64,000 bases of DNA from Nansenia antarctica (taxonomy: Eukaryota > Chordata > Actinopteri > Argentiniformes > Microstomatidae): positions 26,339,347-26,403,346 of the forward strand of contig OZ022345.1 in assembly GCA_963989245.1 (NCBI GenBank). The letters are read 5' to 3'. Below, one piece after another: positions 42,458 through 52,325 of this stretch; the stretch's first letter is position 1, and every line of letters begins with the position of its first letter. The notes under the pieces were generated by a model. That model worked only from the letters and a program-made list of their open reading frames with translations, ran no database searches and had not been told where the DNA came from. The translations under genes and the position numbers were made by a program.

Positions 42458-43468
42458 CTTCATGGTTTACATACTGTTACGTCCTCCTATGTTTTCTGTT
42501 CAGTTATCTGTCTTCCCCAGAAAGAAAAAAAAAGAAAGAAAAAAAAAAGATCGTTTTTTGCGATCGGCCATTTTTGCCGATCACCGATCGAGTCATTTGG
42601 AGTGAAATCGGCCGATTTAAATCGGTGGCCGATAAATCGGAGCATCCCTACTCCTGGTGAAATGTGCAACGTAATTTTTCAGTTTTTACACATGCTTAAA
42701 CTACAGATGGTAAGCTTTCAAATGATGTGTCATACATTCAAATCAGAGAAAGATTGAACACGACAGGCGTATTTGAATGTTGGTTCACCTCAAACACTGA
42801 ATGGGAGAAAAGTGACTCTGAACGCAGCCCCAGCTATGAACGCAGCCACAGCTACGAACGCTCCTAACAAAACACATCGCTACGAAGGTCTCAACTGTAT
42901 TTTAATAACATGACAACATACTGGGAGAACATCGACATGCTAAAAATACATAACTACACATAACTAGATGAACACACAGTTCTTGCTTTTGAACACGAGC
43001 TAAAACGAAAGTACGTATGTTTACAAGTCAACCCTCCCTTACCGGTAGCCTCCGGCAAACGAGAATAATGAATCCAATACACAAATTATAAGTGTTTAGT
43101 GATCGTTAAACTGTTGTTTATTATATCGAGTGGGTACTTTAAAACTTCAAGTTGAAAGCACCAAGAAGGACCGCCTCGAAATTCATCGATGTTCCGTGCT
43201 CGCGCTGTTGCCTTCATTCGATTGACTGGAGAGACGCTTCTACTTGGTGTTTACTGATTACCGTAATGCTGCAAGCGGTGCGGCTTTGTAGTTTACCAGT
43301 CGTACTGAAACATTTTGACAGAGCGCCTTGAGCGCCGTGTACAACCAGTATGGATCAACAAATTAACAAATTGATCCATATATAAGGCGCTCCGGGTTAT
43401 AAGGCGCACTGTCGTTTTTTTTGAAAATTAAAGGCTTTTAAGTGCGCCTTATAGTGCGGAAAATACGG

Positions 43469-44114
43469 TAGTTTACTTTATTGTTAACAGTTGGTAAAAG
43501 AACAGGATTAAAACAAAAATATCAGCAATAACATTGTGCTCTGCAGCAAGCACAATACTGGGACCATTCGTGACTGACAGTCAGTCAAATACTAGGTGAA
43601 TATGTAAGCCTTACAGTAAGGATTGGATTTCATGCATTTCAAGTGGCATCTTTGTAATCATTACGATGTAGTCATGTCTAAGAGGCAGACAAGGCTTCCC
43701 TTTAACTCCCCGAGGCTACGACTATGCTGTTCCTCAGTCCAGCGCGCTTCTTCATCCCCCTTCTAAAACCCCTTTCCATCCCTTATGTCATTTTATCAAT
43801 GAACATTGTATTACTGTTATTTCAACATTTAAGCCTCTTTCACACATACGCGGAGATTGTATGAGCCTTTCTGTAGAAATACATCGCTCCGTTATATATA
43901 TAACGTTACATGTTTTAAGGCTGATCTGTGCATGATAGTGCTGCATTATGTTGATCTATTTATATCGATCTATTCTTGCCAATTCCTTATTACCAGTGGA
44001 AAGGGGAAAGGCTAAAACACTTTGAATGGAATAGATAGGACTTTCCGTTCAATGGAGGAAGCATGATACTCGCTCAGAGTTCATCTCGCTTTTCCCCCCG
44101 TTGATGTATTAAAC
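43469..44114. other. Harbinger-like interior with a duplicated 100-bp segment
   Basis: 43627-43725 (ggatttcatgcatttcaagt to ccgaggctacgactat) recurs at 48778-48878 in the same orientation. Nothing else is recognised. Confidence 0.6.
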
Positions 44115-44220
44115 CAGGGGTTGGCAACCTATGCAGTGGCACGCGACAGCTTAAACAGTGGCACGCGACAGCTAATCAATAAGTGCGAGAATGGGATTTA
44201 TTTTTTTTATTTTTTTTATG

Positions 44221-45588
44221 TTGGCCGCGTTCGTAAATTCGCGCACACTGGGTTCAATGTCACAATGGGACCAAGTAGGATCAGGCCCGTGAATGAGTTC
44301 TCTCTTGCCCGCGGGATGATATTTAATTACTATTAAAACCGGCCCGCAGTATTATGTGCCCGCAGCACCATAATACTACAAGTCCCAAGATGCATTGGCG
44401 CGTACCGAGTGCCCGCGAGCGAGCGCGACCCCGCGTCTTCTCTTCACTTCAGTACTCGTCATGAGCAGCAGCAGCACAGTCACAGTGGAGGCCGAAACAT
44501 CGCCGTCAATTCCCGAGTGTTCCCGAGTGTTCCCGAGTACAGTTTGCTGACAAACTTGGCATACTTGCTGCCGAATTCAGCCGGAGATTTTCCGACTTTG
44601 AAGCCCAAAAAAGCAGGCTTCAACTGCTCAGCAATCCATTTGCAGTTGACGTGGAAAGTGCACCAGCAAATCTCCAAATGGCGCTGATTGAGCTCCAGTG
44701 TAATGACACATTGAAGGCAAAATATGAGTCCGTGGCGCTGCTGAGTTTGCTCGTTTCATCCCCGACACAATGCCTGAGCTGCGCACCCAAGTTGCTCGCA
44801 CGCCGTCTATGTTTGGCAGCACATACGTGTGTGAACAACTGTTTTCGTTGATGAAACTAAACAAAACATCACATAGGAGTCGTCTTAGTGATGAACATCT
44901 GAACTCAATCCTGAGGATTTCCTCAGCTCAGAGCCTGACCCCAAACATTAATGAACTTGTACTCAAGATGAGACACCAAGTATCGGGCTCAGCCTCAGAC
45001 AAGTGAGCAGAAAGGACTTGGACTTGATATTTCTTTGAAGGGAAAATTTTTTTTTTCTCCAGTTGAATGGACCCAGGGACATGTTGCCTAAGAAATTAAT
45101 GCAACTGTTTTGCACTTTTGCAAGTTTGCACTAACTTTTCTAATTTTATTATAGAAGACAGTCATTGGTGAGGATCGGAGCAGCAGACTGATTTGTTTTT
45201 AATGCATGCTGTTTCATTTTTGCATTTATCTTGCCATTGAGCTTTGAAAGAAAATTACATTTAGCTGTTTACCTTAAAAAAAATAAAAAATAAAACGTTT
45301 TCAATTTATTACTGAAAGAGCCTTGAGAAAATATTGCAACTGATTTTATTTATGTTTTACTTAATTTAATGTAATGATTAATGTTAAGTGCAATATAGGC
45401 TGTGTTATTGGTATTGGTTCAATATGTGCAATAATTGCGAGTTTTAATAAACATTGAACCAGCCCGGCCCTCCACTTGTACCATTTTTAAATGTTGGCCC
45501 CCTGTGTATTTGACTTTGACATGACTGGACTAGAGGCAGTCTCGGGGACGCTCCGGCGCTCTCAGGGCGAATTTACGAATGCAGCCCT
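44221..45588. mobile_element. Element with GCGTTCGTAAATTCGC ends carrying a hAT 3' half
   Basis: The left end is gcgttcgtaaattcgc and the right end is gcgaatttacgaatgcagcc. Next to the left end is 'gcacactgggttcaatgtca', which in the short MITE (40326) belongs near the opposite end, so this copy is internally rearranged. The middle contains a hAT C terminus and a hAT-like 3' flank. Confidence 0.55.
44470..45006 (+). pseudogene. hAT transposase C terminus (GTF2IRD2/SCAND3-like)
   Basis: Broken frames encode the stretch before the dimerisation domain (SNPFAVDVESAPANLQMAL in one frame), then MPELRTQVARTPSMFGSTYV, CEQLFSLMKLNK, HRSRLSDEHLNSILRIS and a stop at 45006. The CEQLFS...K...R.RL...L layout is the hAT C-terminal dimerisation region. 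At least one shift occurs at about 44740. Confidence 0.78.
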
Positions 45589-45689
45589 AGTCTCTCATCC
45601 ACTCCACGAGAGCCGTATTCTGGCGCCAATTTTCAAAGTAAAATTCTGAATTGGATTCGATACTTGTATCAATATAACTCAAGTCGTTC

Positions 45690-46312
45690 AAGGATGAAGC
45701 AGACAAGGCCGAATCAATAAGACGTGCTGTGTCAAGGTATGGGAAGCAGGCCAGCACCTTTAAAGCATTTGCCACTGCTAAAAATCACAAGCAAGCTTTC
45801 GCATTGCTCATTGCATTGCGAAACGTGGAAAGCCATTCACTGATGGAGAATATATTAAGGAGGCTTTCCTCTGTAGCTCAGATGTTTTGTTTGAAGGCTT
45901 ATCAAACAAAGACACAATAAAATCAAGAATAAAAGACATCCCAGTGTCAGACAGAAGTGTGGAACGAAGAATAGGAGAAATGGCAGAAAACGTGAAAGCG
46001 CAGCAGACCGCTGGTTTGAAAGATGCGACGGTGTTTAGCCTCGCACTTGATGAGAGCGTAGATGTGAATGACATGCCACGTCTGGCTGTCATAGCAAGAT
46101 ACTGTGATTCTGCTGTAAGGGAGGAGCTATGCTGCCTAAAACCAATGCCAGAAACAACAAAAGGTGAGGACATCGCTAAAGTTCTTATCGAGCATTTTGT
46201 GGAGCGAGGGATTGACATTAGCATGATTTTTGCAGTGACAACAGATGGTGCCCCTGCCATGGTCGGGAAACAGAGGGGAGCGGTTGCATTAATTGTGTGC
46301 AACTTAAAGTGA
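45690..46312 (+). pseudogene. hAT transposase N-terminal half (same type)
   Basis: With frame changes near 45800 and 45890 it encodes FKAFATAKNHKQA, FEGLSNKDTIKSRIKDIPVS, ERRIGEMAEN, LALDESVDVND and the TTDGAPAMVGKQRG block that bears the second catalytic aspartate. It ends at 46312, and the expected continuation to the C terminus is not downstream. Confidence 0.78.
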
Positions 46313-47021
46313 CCAAGTACCACCCCCAGATAATGGAGTTGAGCAAAGGAAAACAGGGCCAGGGATCACGACATTGATTGTTAGGACTGTTTACATGGCT
46401 TTGCATACATAGCTCTTTGCAACCCCCAAAAAATATATGTTTGTTGTGGTTGGAATAAAATAATAAAATGTAAGTAACAACCAAATAATTATATAAATAT
46501 AAATTATAATTCATACAAGTAAGACCCTTGTATAATCACCCTCCAGTTAGGCCTACTTATTAAAATTATAACCATAGGGAGCGCAGTTAGCAACTTTGGT
46601 AGAAATTGAGCGCTCCAATTTGCTTAAAGTTGTGCTACGCATCACAAAGTTTAGTTGTCTTAGATGTTGTGTTGGTAATTTTGTTCAAGTTTCAGTTAGT
46701 TACATTTTTAGGTTTATTTAGCATACATGGCTTTGCATACATACAACAGAAAATTGTTGTTCATGTTGTGGAATACAATTGCAGATCTGTTGGTCTGTTT
46801 GGTTTGGTTTGATGTCGAGTCATAATTAATGTTGATATTGTGGTTGGCACACTGACTAACAAGAACATTTAAAAATGGCACTTCATATCAAAAAGGTTGC
46901 CTACCCCTGTATTAAACAATCTAAGCAATCTAATCAGAGCAGTTGTTATTATGTAATATTATTGATGGATGTGCCATTTTTGATGGAGAGCAGTGAGCGG
47001 ATGACTGGATGTGAGCATGTA

Positions 47022-48597
47022 CCGTATTTTCCGCACTATAAGGCGCACTTAAAAGTCTTTAATTTTCAAAAAAAACGACAGTGCGCCTTATAACCCGGAG
47101 CGCCTTATATATGGATCAGTTTGTTAATTGGTTGATCCATACTGGTTGTACACAGCGCTCAAGGCGCTCTGTCAAAATGTTTCAGTACGACTGGTAAACT
47201 ACAAAGCCGCACCGCTTGCAGCATTACGGTAATCAGTAAACACCGGTGTTGTGCTTACTCACAGTCCCACACCTAAAGTAAAGTAAAGAAGACTAAACAG
47301 AGTTTCCGAGGGAACAAAGCGAGATGGCCACAGTTAGACACAGTTAGAGGACAAACACAGTTAGAGGACAAACTCGAACAGTGGGTTGTTGAACAGAGAG
47401 CCGCAAGTAGAAGCGTCTCACTATTCGAATGAAGGCAACAGCGCGAGCACGGGACATGAACATCGATGAATTTCGAGGCGGTCGTCCTTCTTGGTGCTTT
47501 CAACTTGAAGTTTTAAAGTACCCACTCGATATAATAAACAACAGTTTAACGATCACTAAACACTTATAATGTGTGTATTGGATTCATTATTCTCGTTTGC
47601 CGGAGGCTACCGGTAAGGGAGGGTTGACTTGTAAACGTGTAAACATATACGTTTTAGCTCGTGTTCAAAAGCAAGAACTGTGTGTTCATCTAGTTATGTG
47701 TAGTTATGTGTTTTTAGCATGTCGATGTTCTCCCAGTATGTTGTCATGTTATTAAAATACAGTTTGGACCTTCCTAGCGATGTATTTTGTTAGCAGCGTT
47801 CGTAGCTGTGGCTGCGTTCATAGCTGGGGCTGCGTTCAGAGTCACTTTTCTCCCATTCAGTGTTTGAGGTGAACCAACATTCAAATACGCCTGTCGTGTT
47901 CAATCTTTCTCTGATTTGAATGTATGACACATCATTTGAAAGCTTACAATCTGTAGTTTAAGCATGTGTAAAAAATTACGTTGCACATTTCACCAGGAGC
48001 TGTCACATATTGGTTGTTGGTTATAATTGTATAGCCTATTGGTTGTTTTCTGGTGTTTTATTGTTTTGCTCTGTTTGTAGTCTACTTGATGTATTTTTAT
48101 CAGCTGTTAAATCACCACAGCGGTTAATCCACTAATAGAGATAATACCAGATTGAAAATGCTTGTAGCTAACTACTCTATAGCTCGTGGTCGCAGCTATT
48201 GCGAATTGCTATTCACGCGAGTCAGCTGTGAATCACCGCAGGTCCTTGACGCTTGTTGCAAAAATGGATGACGAACGGCTGATACTTGAGGTGGAAAAAA
48301 AAAAATATTTGACAGTGGAGCAGGTAGAACATTGACGGTGACAACGCTCAGGTGGAGCATGGACAACGGGAAGTTGACACAACACCGATGGAGAGGTGAC
48401 GCAACGCAGTAGGTGGAGCTTGGGCGTAACGCAACCCCAGTCAAACGTTTGACTGCAGTATTTTCTATTCTATGCGCCTTATAATCCGGTGCGCCTTATA
48501 ATCCGGTGCGCCCTGTATATGAAAACAGTTCTAAAATAGGCCATTCATTGAAGGTGCGCCTTATAATCCGGTGCGCCTTATAGTGCGGAAAATACGG
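47022..48597. mobile_element. pogo/Tigger-like element, copy 2 (inverted to copy 1)
   Basis: Same ends as copy 1 with TA duplications (47020-47021, 48598-48599). 1576 bp and uninterrupted. It serves as the empty-site control for the hAT in copy 1. Net length matches copy 1 after subtracting its hAT. Confidence 0.88.
47272..47505 (+). pseudogene. pogo/Tigger transposase DNA-binding fragment
   Basis: It reads TKQSFRGNKARWPQLD, a short internal duplication (ACACAGTTAGAGGACAAA), then LEDKLEQWVVEQRAASRSVS. After a frame change near 47423 it reads RMKATARARDMNIDEFRGG and PSWCF. This is the CENP-B/Tc5-type helix-turn-helix found in pogo, Tigger and jerky-related proteins. No DDE domain is present. 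Confidence 0.75.
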
Positions 48598-49100
48598 TAT
48601 TTGACTAATGCCGATAGATTCGCGTCTTGCTCCGAAACCGGAGCTGTCAGGAGACAGGATTTTACAGCATTCCTTCAAACTATCGTAATTCATGAACTAT
48701 ATGCCCAATCTAAAAAATTCAAACAGTTTCTGAAAGCAGAGAAGTTGCACTTTTTTTTACGAATATGTAATAAACTTGGATTTCATGCATTTCAAGTAGC
48801 ATCTTAGTAATCATTACGATGTAGTCATGTCTAAGAGGCAGACCAGGCTTCCCTTTTACTCCCCGAGGCTACGACTATTAGCAAGTCTATCGCTGGGTAT
48901 ATTTGCAAGTTGTGTTGTGTTGAATTGGGTATATTTGCAACAGTGTTTCTGAAAATTAAGATTTCTGCCAAATGCTGCTAACACGTTATGAAACACCAGT
49001 AGCAATCACGAGTTGTTCTACATCCTACAACATTCTACAACATGTGCTACATTGTGCTACATCTTGATGGGTCTGACGTCTTGGAGCACCGGTTGTTGGG
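48598..49100. other. Harbinger-like interior, right part
   Basis: It holds the second copy of the 100-bp segment (48778-48878). A frame at about 48645-48807 (RQDFTAFLQTIVIHELYAQ, then KKFKQFLKAEKLHFFLRI) is open but not recognised; it may be the relic of the element's own gene. Confidence 0.4.
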
Positions 49101-49535
49101 AAGTTGGTTACTAGGGAAGGTACACGCGTACCTACTCTCCTCGTCCTGATTGGTCAGCTGTCAGAAAGGCGCTTGACGACACACAGCGCCTTTCTGAAAA
49201 GTTAAAGAAATTCAACAGAAAAAGGCGGCGGCAGCTGCGCTTTTCTCACGCTTTTTAAAAGGCGGCCGTTTTTTCCTTTTCCCATAGGGTTGTATGTAAA
49301 AAGGCGCTGAAGGCCGCGCCTTTTTCTAAAAAAAGACGTCAAGTGTGAACACCCCCTTAGATGTGCTTATAGCCCTTTAATTACCAACTGTTTAGCTGCT
49401 GCTGAAATGTACTGAGCTAACACAATGACTTAGCTAAAATTATAGTTATGCACCTGGCAGTATAATTCATCATATCAATTCAATGACCACCATTAGCATA
49501 CTGTACACCTGGCACCCTATGGTGAATTATTGAAC

Positions 49536-49842
49536 CAGGGTTCGACAGTAACGCTTGCCCGCTTGCCCGGAGCAAGTAAAACATTCACCGGATATGTTTG
49601 CGTGAGCCCGACAACGCTGCTGGGTCCTGGATATTTTTACCTGGGTGCAGGAAGAACAACAGACGGCGCATGCGCCAGACCAGACTAGATGATCGTGGAG
49701 TGAAGATATTATTATTATGCCGTCTGTTGTTCTTCCTGCACACAGTTAAAAGTATCCAGGATCCAGCAGCGTCATCGGGCTCGCGCAAACAAACCCGGCA
49801 AATGTTTTACTTGCTCCGGACAAGCGTTACTGTCGAACCCTG
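49536..49842. mobile_element. Palindromic MITE
   Basis: It begins CAGGGTTCGACAGTAACGC and ends with the complement. TGAAC lies on both sides (49531-49535, 49843-49847). Most of the 307 bp folds into one hairpin (ggaagaacaacagacggc pairs with gccgtctgttgttcttcc). No coding capacity. Confidence 0.85.
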
Positions 49843-49894
49843 TGAACACAATAGGCTACTTGTGGACAGGATTCACAGCATGTGTATGACTTAC

Positions 49895-50073
49895 TGATCA
49901 GTTGTACCACAATGGTGTTGTCCTCCTTTTCTAATTCGCTGCCGTATTTTCACAATATCCTCCATGTTTAGTTTCTTCCCACACTGGACGTAGCACTGGC
50001 GCATGTCGTCATGACCAGAACAAGCAGAAGCATCCATCATTGCCCAGATGGGGAATTCACAGTGCAGGGAATC
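49895..50073 (-). CDS. Candidate cysteine-rich exon, unrecognised
   Basis: On the - strand an acceptor ATTCGTAG|GATTCC (50074/50073) and a donor ACTGATCA|GTAAGT (49894) bound a 179-nt open frame. It encodes about 59 residues with seven cysteine/histidine-rich spots (SLHCEFPIWAMMDASACSG, RQCYVQCGKK, HHCGTT). No family is recognised. It could be a host exon or a transposon exon; no partner exon was found. Confidence 0.33.
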
Positions 50074-50553
50074 CTACGAATAAAGATGATCAAAATATTA
50101 AAACAAGAGTGAAGAAATGTAATCAAAACATATTTTATGTATTTTTTTTGACCAGAAGTGGAAAACAGTAGCCAAGCTATACGTAGGTCCATATATATAT
50201 GCATTTTGGACACTGACAGAATTGTTGTTATTTTAGCTGTTTACCAAAACATATTCAAGTTACAGTTATAGAATGAATATGGCCTAAAGTGCAGACTAAA
50301 TACCCTCTTTAATAGAAGGGTCTAGGAATTACAGCTCCTTAATATGTGGCCCCCTCTTTTTCAAGGGAAAACCAAAAGTTTAGCTTTTTCTGTGTTGACA
50401 ACACAGCAAATAGGCTGATCATGCCATGATTTTCAAATACCATTTACAGGCCACAGGATAAGAGTGCAGACGAAATGAAAATAGCGAATGAAAAGCTAAG
50501 AGATTACAGATTTGAATAGATCAAGTTTGTATTGTTACATTTAAAATATATAG
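50074..50553. other. Non-coding stretch
   Basis: No feature recognised. Confidence 0.5.
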
Positions 50554-50561
50554 GGGTGTAA

Positions 50562-51316
50562 GGGCTGCAACTAACGATTATTTTGGTAGTCGACTAATCT
50601 GTCGATTATTTTTTCGATTAGTCGTGTGGCTTTTCGCTGCGCGTAAATGGCGACGCAGAAGCATAAATCCGGCTTAACTAGCTATCTAACCTAACGTTAC
50701 GCCAAGCTACAGCTGCTCACAGAGCTAGTTGACTGGCTAGCTAGCATTGCTGGCTAGACTACAGACAGCTCACGTTAGTAGGCTACGCTTGGCGCTGTTT
50801 ATCTTACAGACAGCTCGCTGGTGGACTCAACATAATTGAAATAGCATTCACTTATCAAGCATCATTCATGATCATCCACCATGACTACCTGGTATTTTAA
50901 TAGCGACCACCCCTCACTTCATTTCATCTCGCGTTCTCCTGGCTTCAACATGGAAAACCCCTGCTACGTAACGTTACATACAAGCGCCTCTGTCTGTCAC
51001 ATGCGTGCCACAGGGCAAATAAATTAATAGCACAAACGCTCATAGCATGTACAGCCCTGTCCATGAGACATTGTTTTCCAACATGTAACAGTAAAGCTAA
51101 CATAAACATTACGACCCTAACAATATAACGTAAGCCAGTTGGCTAACAACGTTAGCTAAAACTTACCCAGCTGATTCTTGCATGGCTCCCGAAAAAAAAA
51201 AAAAAAGAACGTTTTTTTAACAATTTTTTTTATGCGATTAGTCGACAACAACATTTCACGTCGACGAATTTCCGTAATCGGTTAGTCGTGACTAGTCGAC
51301 TAATCGTTGCAGCCCT
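50562..51316. mobile_element. Non-autonomous hAT
   Basis: The ends are GGGCTGCAACTAACGATTAT and the complement of CGACTAATCGTTGCAGCCC. The flanks GGGTGTAA (50554-50561) and AGGTGTAA (51317-51324) match 7 of 8. The subterminal 'gtagtcgactaatc' repeats resemble the hAT at 41457. No transposase. Confidence 0.8.
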
Positions 51317-51324
51317 AGGTGTAA

Positions 51325-51743
51325 CGTTACAGACACATTTCAGTTTGTGGTTTTGAAGTCACGGTTCGGTACCTTTTCAGTACAGCAGTGTAAAAGTAAG
51401 TAAGTAAGTAAAGCTTTATTTACATAGCGCCTTTCGAACATGAAATGCAATCTTTTACTGAACAAAAAGTGCCTCTTCCTTTCTTAATAAAGTGCCATGG
51501 AAAAGTCGTGAAAACTGTTTGTGCTTGTTTATAAAGGGCTGGTAACATTTGCTGGCTGAAATGCGGACGAGAGGGAACTAGTAGGCCTACGTCATGTCAT
51601 GAGTAATTCGCTACGGTAATGTTACCGAGTTGGCTAGTTAACTAGACAAACAAAGCCACATCTATTAACATGATTGTATTTGATTGTAATGAATAAGTAT
51701 GTAATAATGATCTTGTAGTCACTAACGCAGCTCCACCTATGAG
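51325..51743. other. Non-coding stretch with (AAGT)n
   Basis: A short (aagt)n then 'aagctttatttacatagcgcc', a retroelement-tail-like piece, at about 51391-51431. No gene. Confidence 0.5.
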
Positions 51744-51788
51744 TATGGAGATAGATTTATATCATAAATACACACGTACGAAAGTATA

Positions 51789-51873
51789 ATACGCAACCGT
51801 GTTTTGCTATCCGCAACCGCGTTTTGCTACCCGCAACCGTGTTTTGCTACCCGCAACCGTGTTTTGCTATCCA
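51789..51873. repeat. 21-bp tandem repeat in the left arm
   Basis: Four copies of 'cgcaaccgtgttttgctayc' appear here. The right arm has one at the matching place (about 62642-62656). Confidence 0.85.
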
Positions 51874-52325
51874 TCCGCACACATCTCTCGAGTCGTGTGC
51901 CGTAAAAAGAATTAATGCGTGCGTGAACAGATCCACGCAAGCGTTTTTTGCTATCGACCCGCAAATATCTCTCCATTCGTGAACCGTGTTTTGTACATTT
52001 ACATTTACATTTTTGGCATTTAGCAGACGCCTTATTCCAAAGCGACTTACAATCAATACATTTGAATACTAAGCATGTGAATCAGCAGTCCACCATTCGT
52101 TGCAGGAAGAGTACTCTAGCTCGGGCCCGGGGCCACTGATAGAAGGAAAAACCTTCTCCCTATTATCGCCTTCTACTAAAACTTTTTTTATTTTTTATAT
52201 TACTTTTTAATATTACTGGAGAAACTGAGAAACAGTACAAGGGGGGCAATAGAAGTTCTTAGGGACACAGTAGAGGGGAAAGCGGGTGTCTTTAGGAGAC
52301 GTAGTGGTGAGGGTCAGAAGATGTC

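Larger units (their letters stand above)
41159..42650. mobile_element. hAT inserted in pogo copy 1
   Basis: The ends are TAGGGATGCTCCGATC and a complementary GGAGCATCCCTA, with TSD CTCCTGGT (41151-41158, 42651-42658). The equivalent position in pogo copy 2 (47992-47999, complement strand) has a single ACCAGGAG, an empty site that proves the insertion. Subterminal 'ccgataccgat' and 'cgatcaccgat' repeats are present. It contains another hAT. Confidence 0.95.
40569..43468. mobile_element. pogo/Tigger-like element, copy 1
   Basis: The ends are CCGTATTTTCCGCACTATAA (left) and its complement (right), with TA duplications (40567-40568, 43469-43470). Subterminal 'ggcgcac' repeats occur at both ends. 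The interior matches copy 2 (47022-48597) in inverted orientation but is interrupted by a hAT at 41159-42650. Assignment to pogo/Tigger rests on the CENP-B-type helix-turn-helix fragment in copy 2. Confidence 0.85.
44115..46909. mobile_element. hAT with rearranged transposase pieces
   Basis: The ends are CAGGGGTTGGCAACC and a complementary GGTTGCCTACCCCTG, with TSD TATTAAAC (44107-44114, 46910-46917). Two transposase pieces on + are in the wrong order: the C-terminal part at 44470-45006 and the N-terminal half at 45690-46312. The C-terminal piece lies inside a second inverted-end pair (44221-45588), so it may have come in with a nested element. Confidence 0.9.
36774..49356. mobile_element. 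PIF/Harbinger-like end pair enclosing nested elements
   Basis: The left end is GGGGGCGTTCACACTTGACG and the right end, reverse-complemented, is GGGGGTGTTCACACTTGACG, both followed by a TTTTTTTAGAAAAA-like stretch. The 3-bp repeat TTA lies outside each (36771-36773, 49357-49359). GGG ends with TTA targets are typical of PIF/Harbinger. Subtracting the nested LINE, two pogo-like copies and hAT leaves about 3.4 kb. No Harbinger transposase or Myb-like ORF is recognised, so it is either decayed or non-autonomous. Confidence 0.7.
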
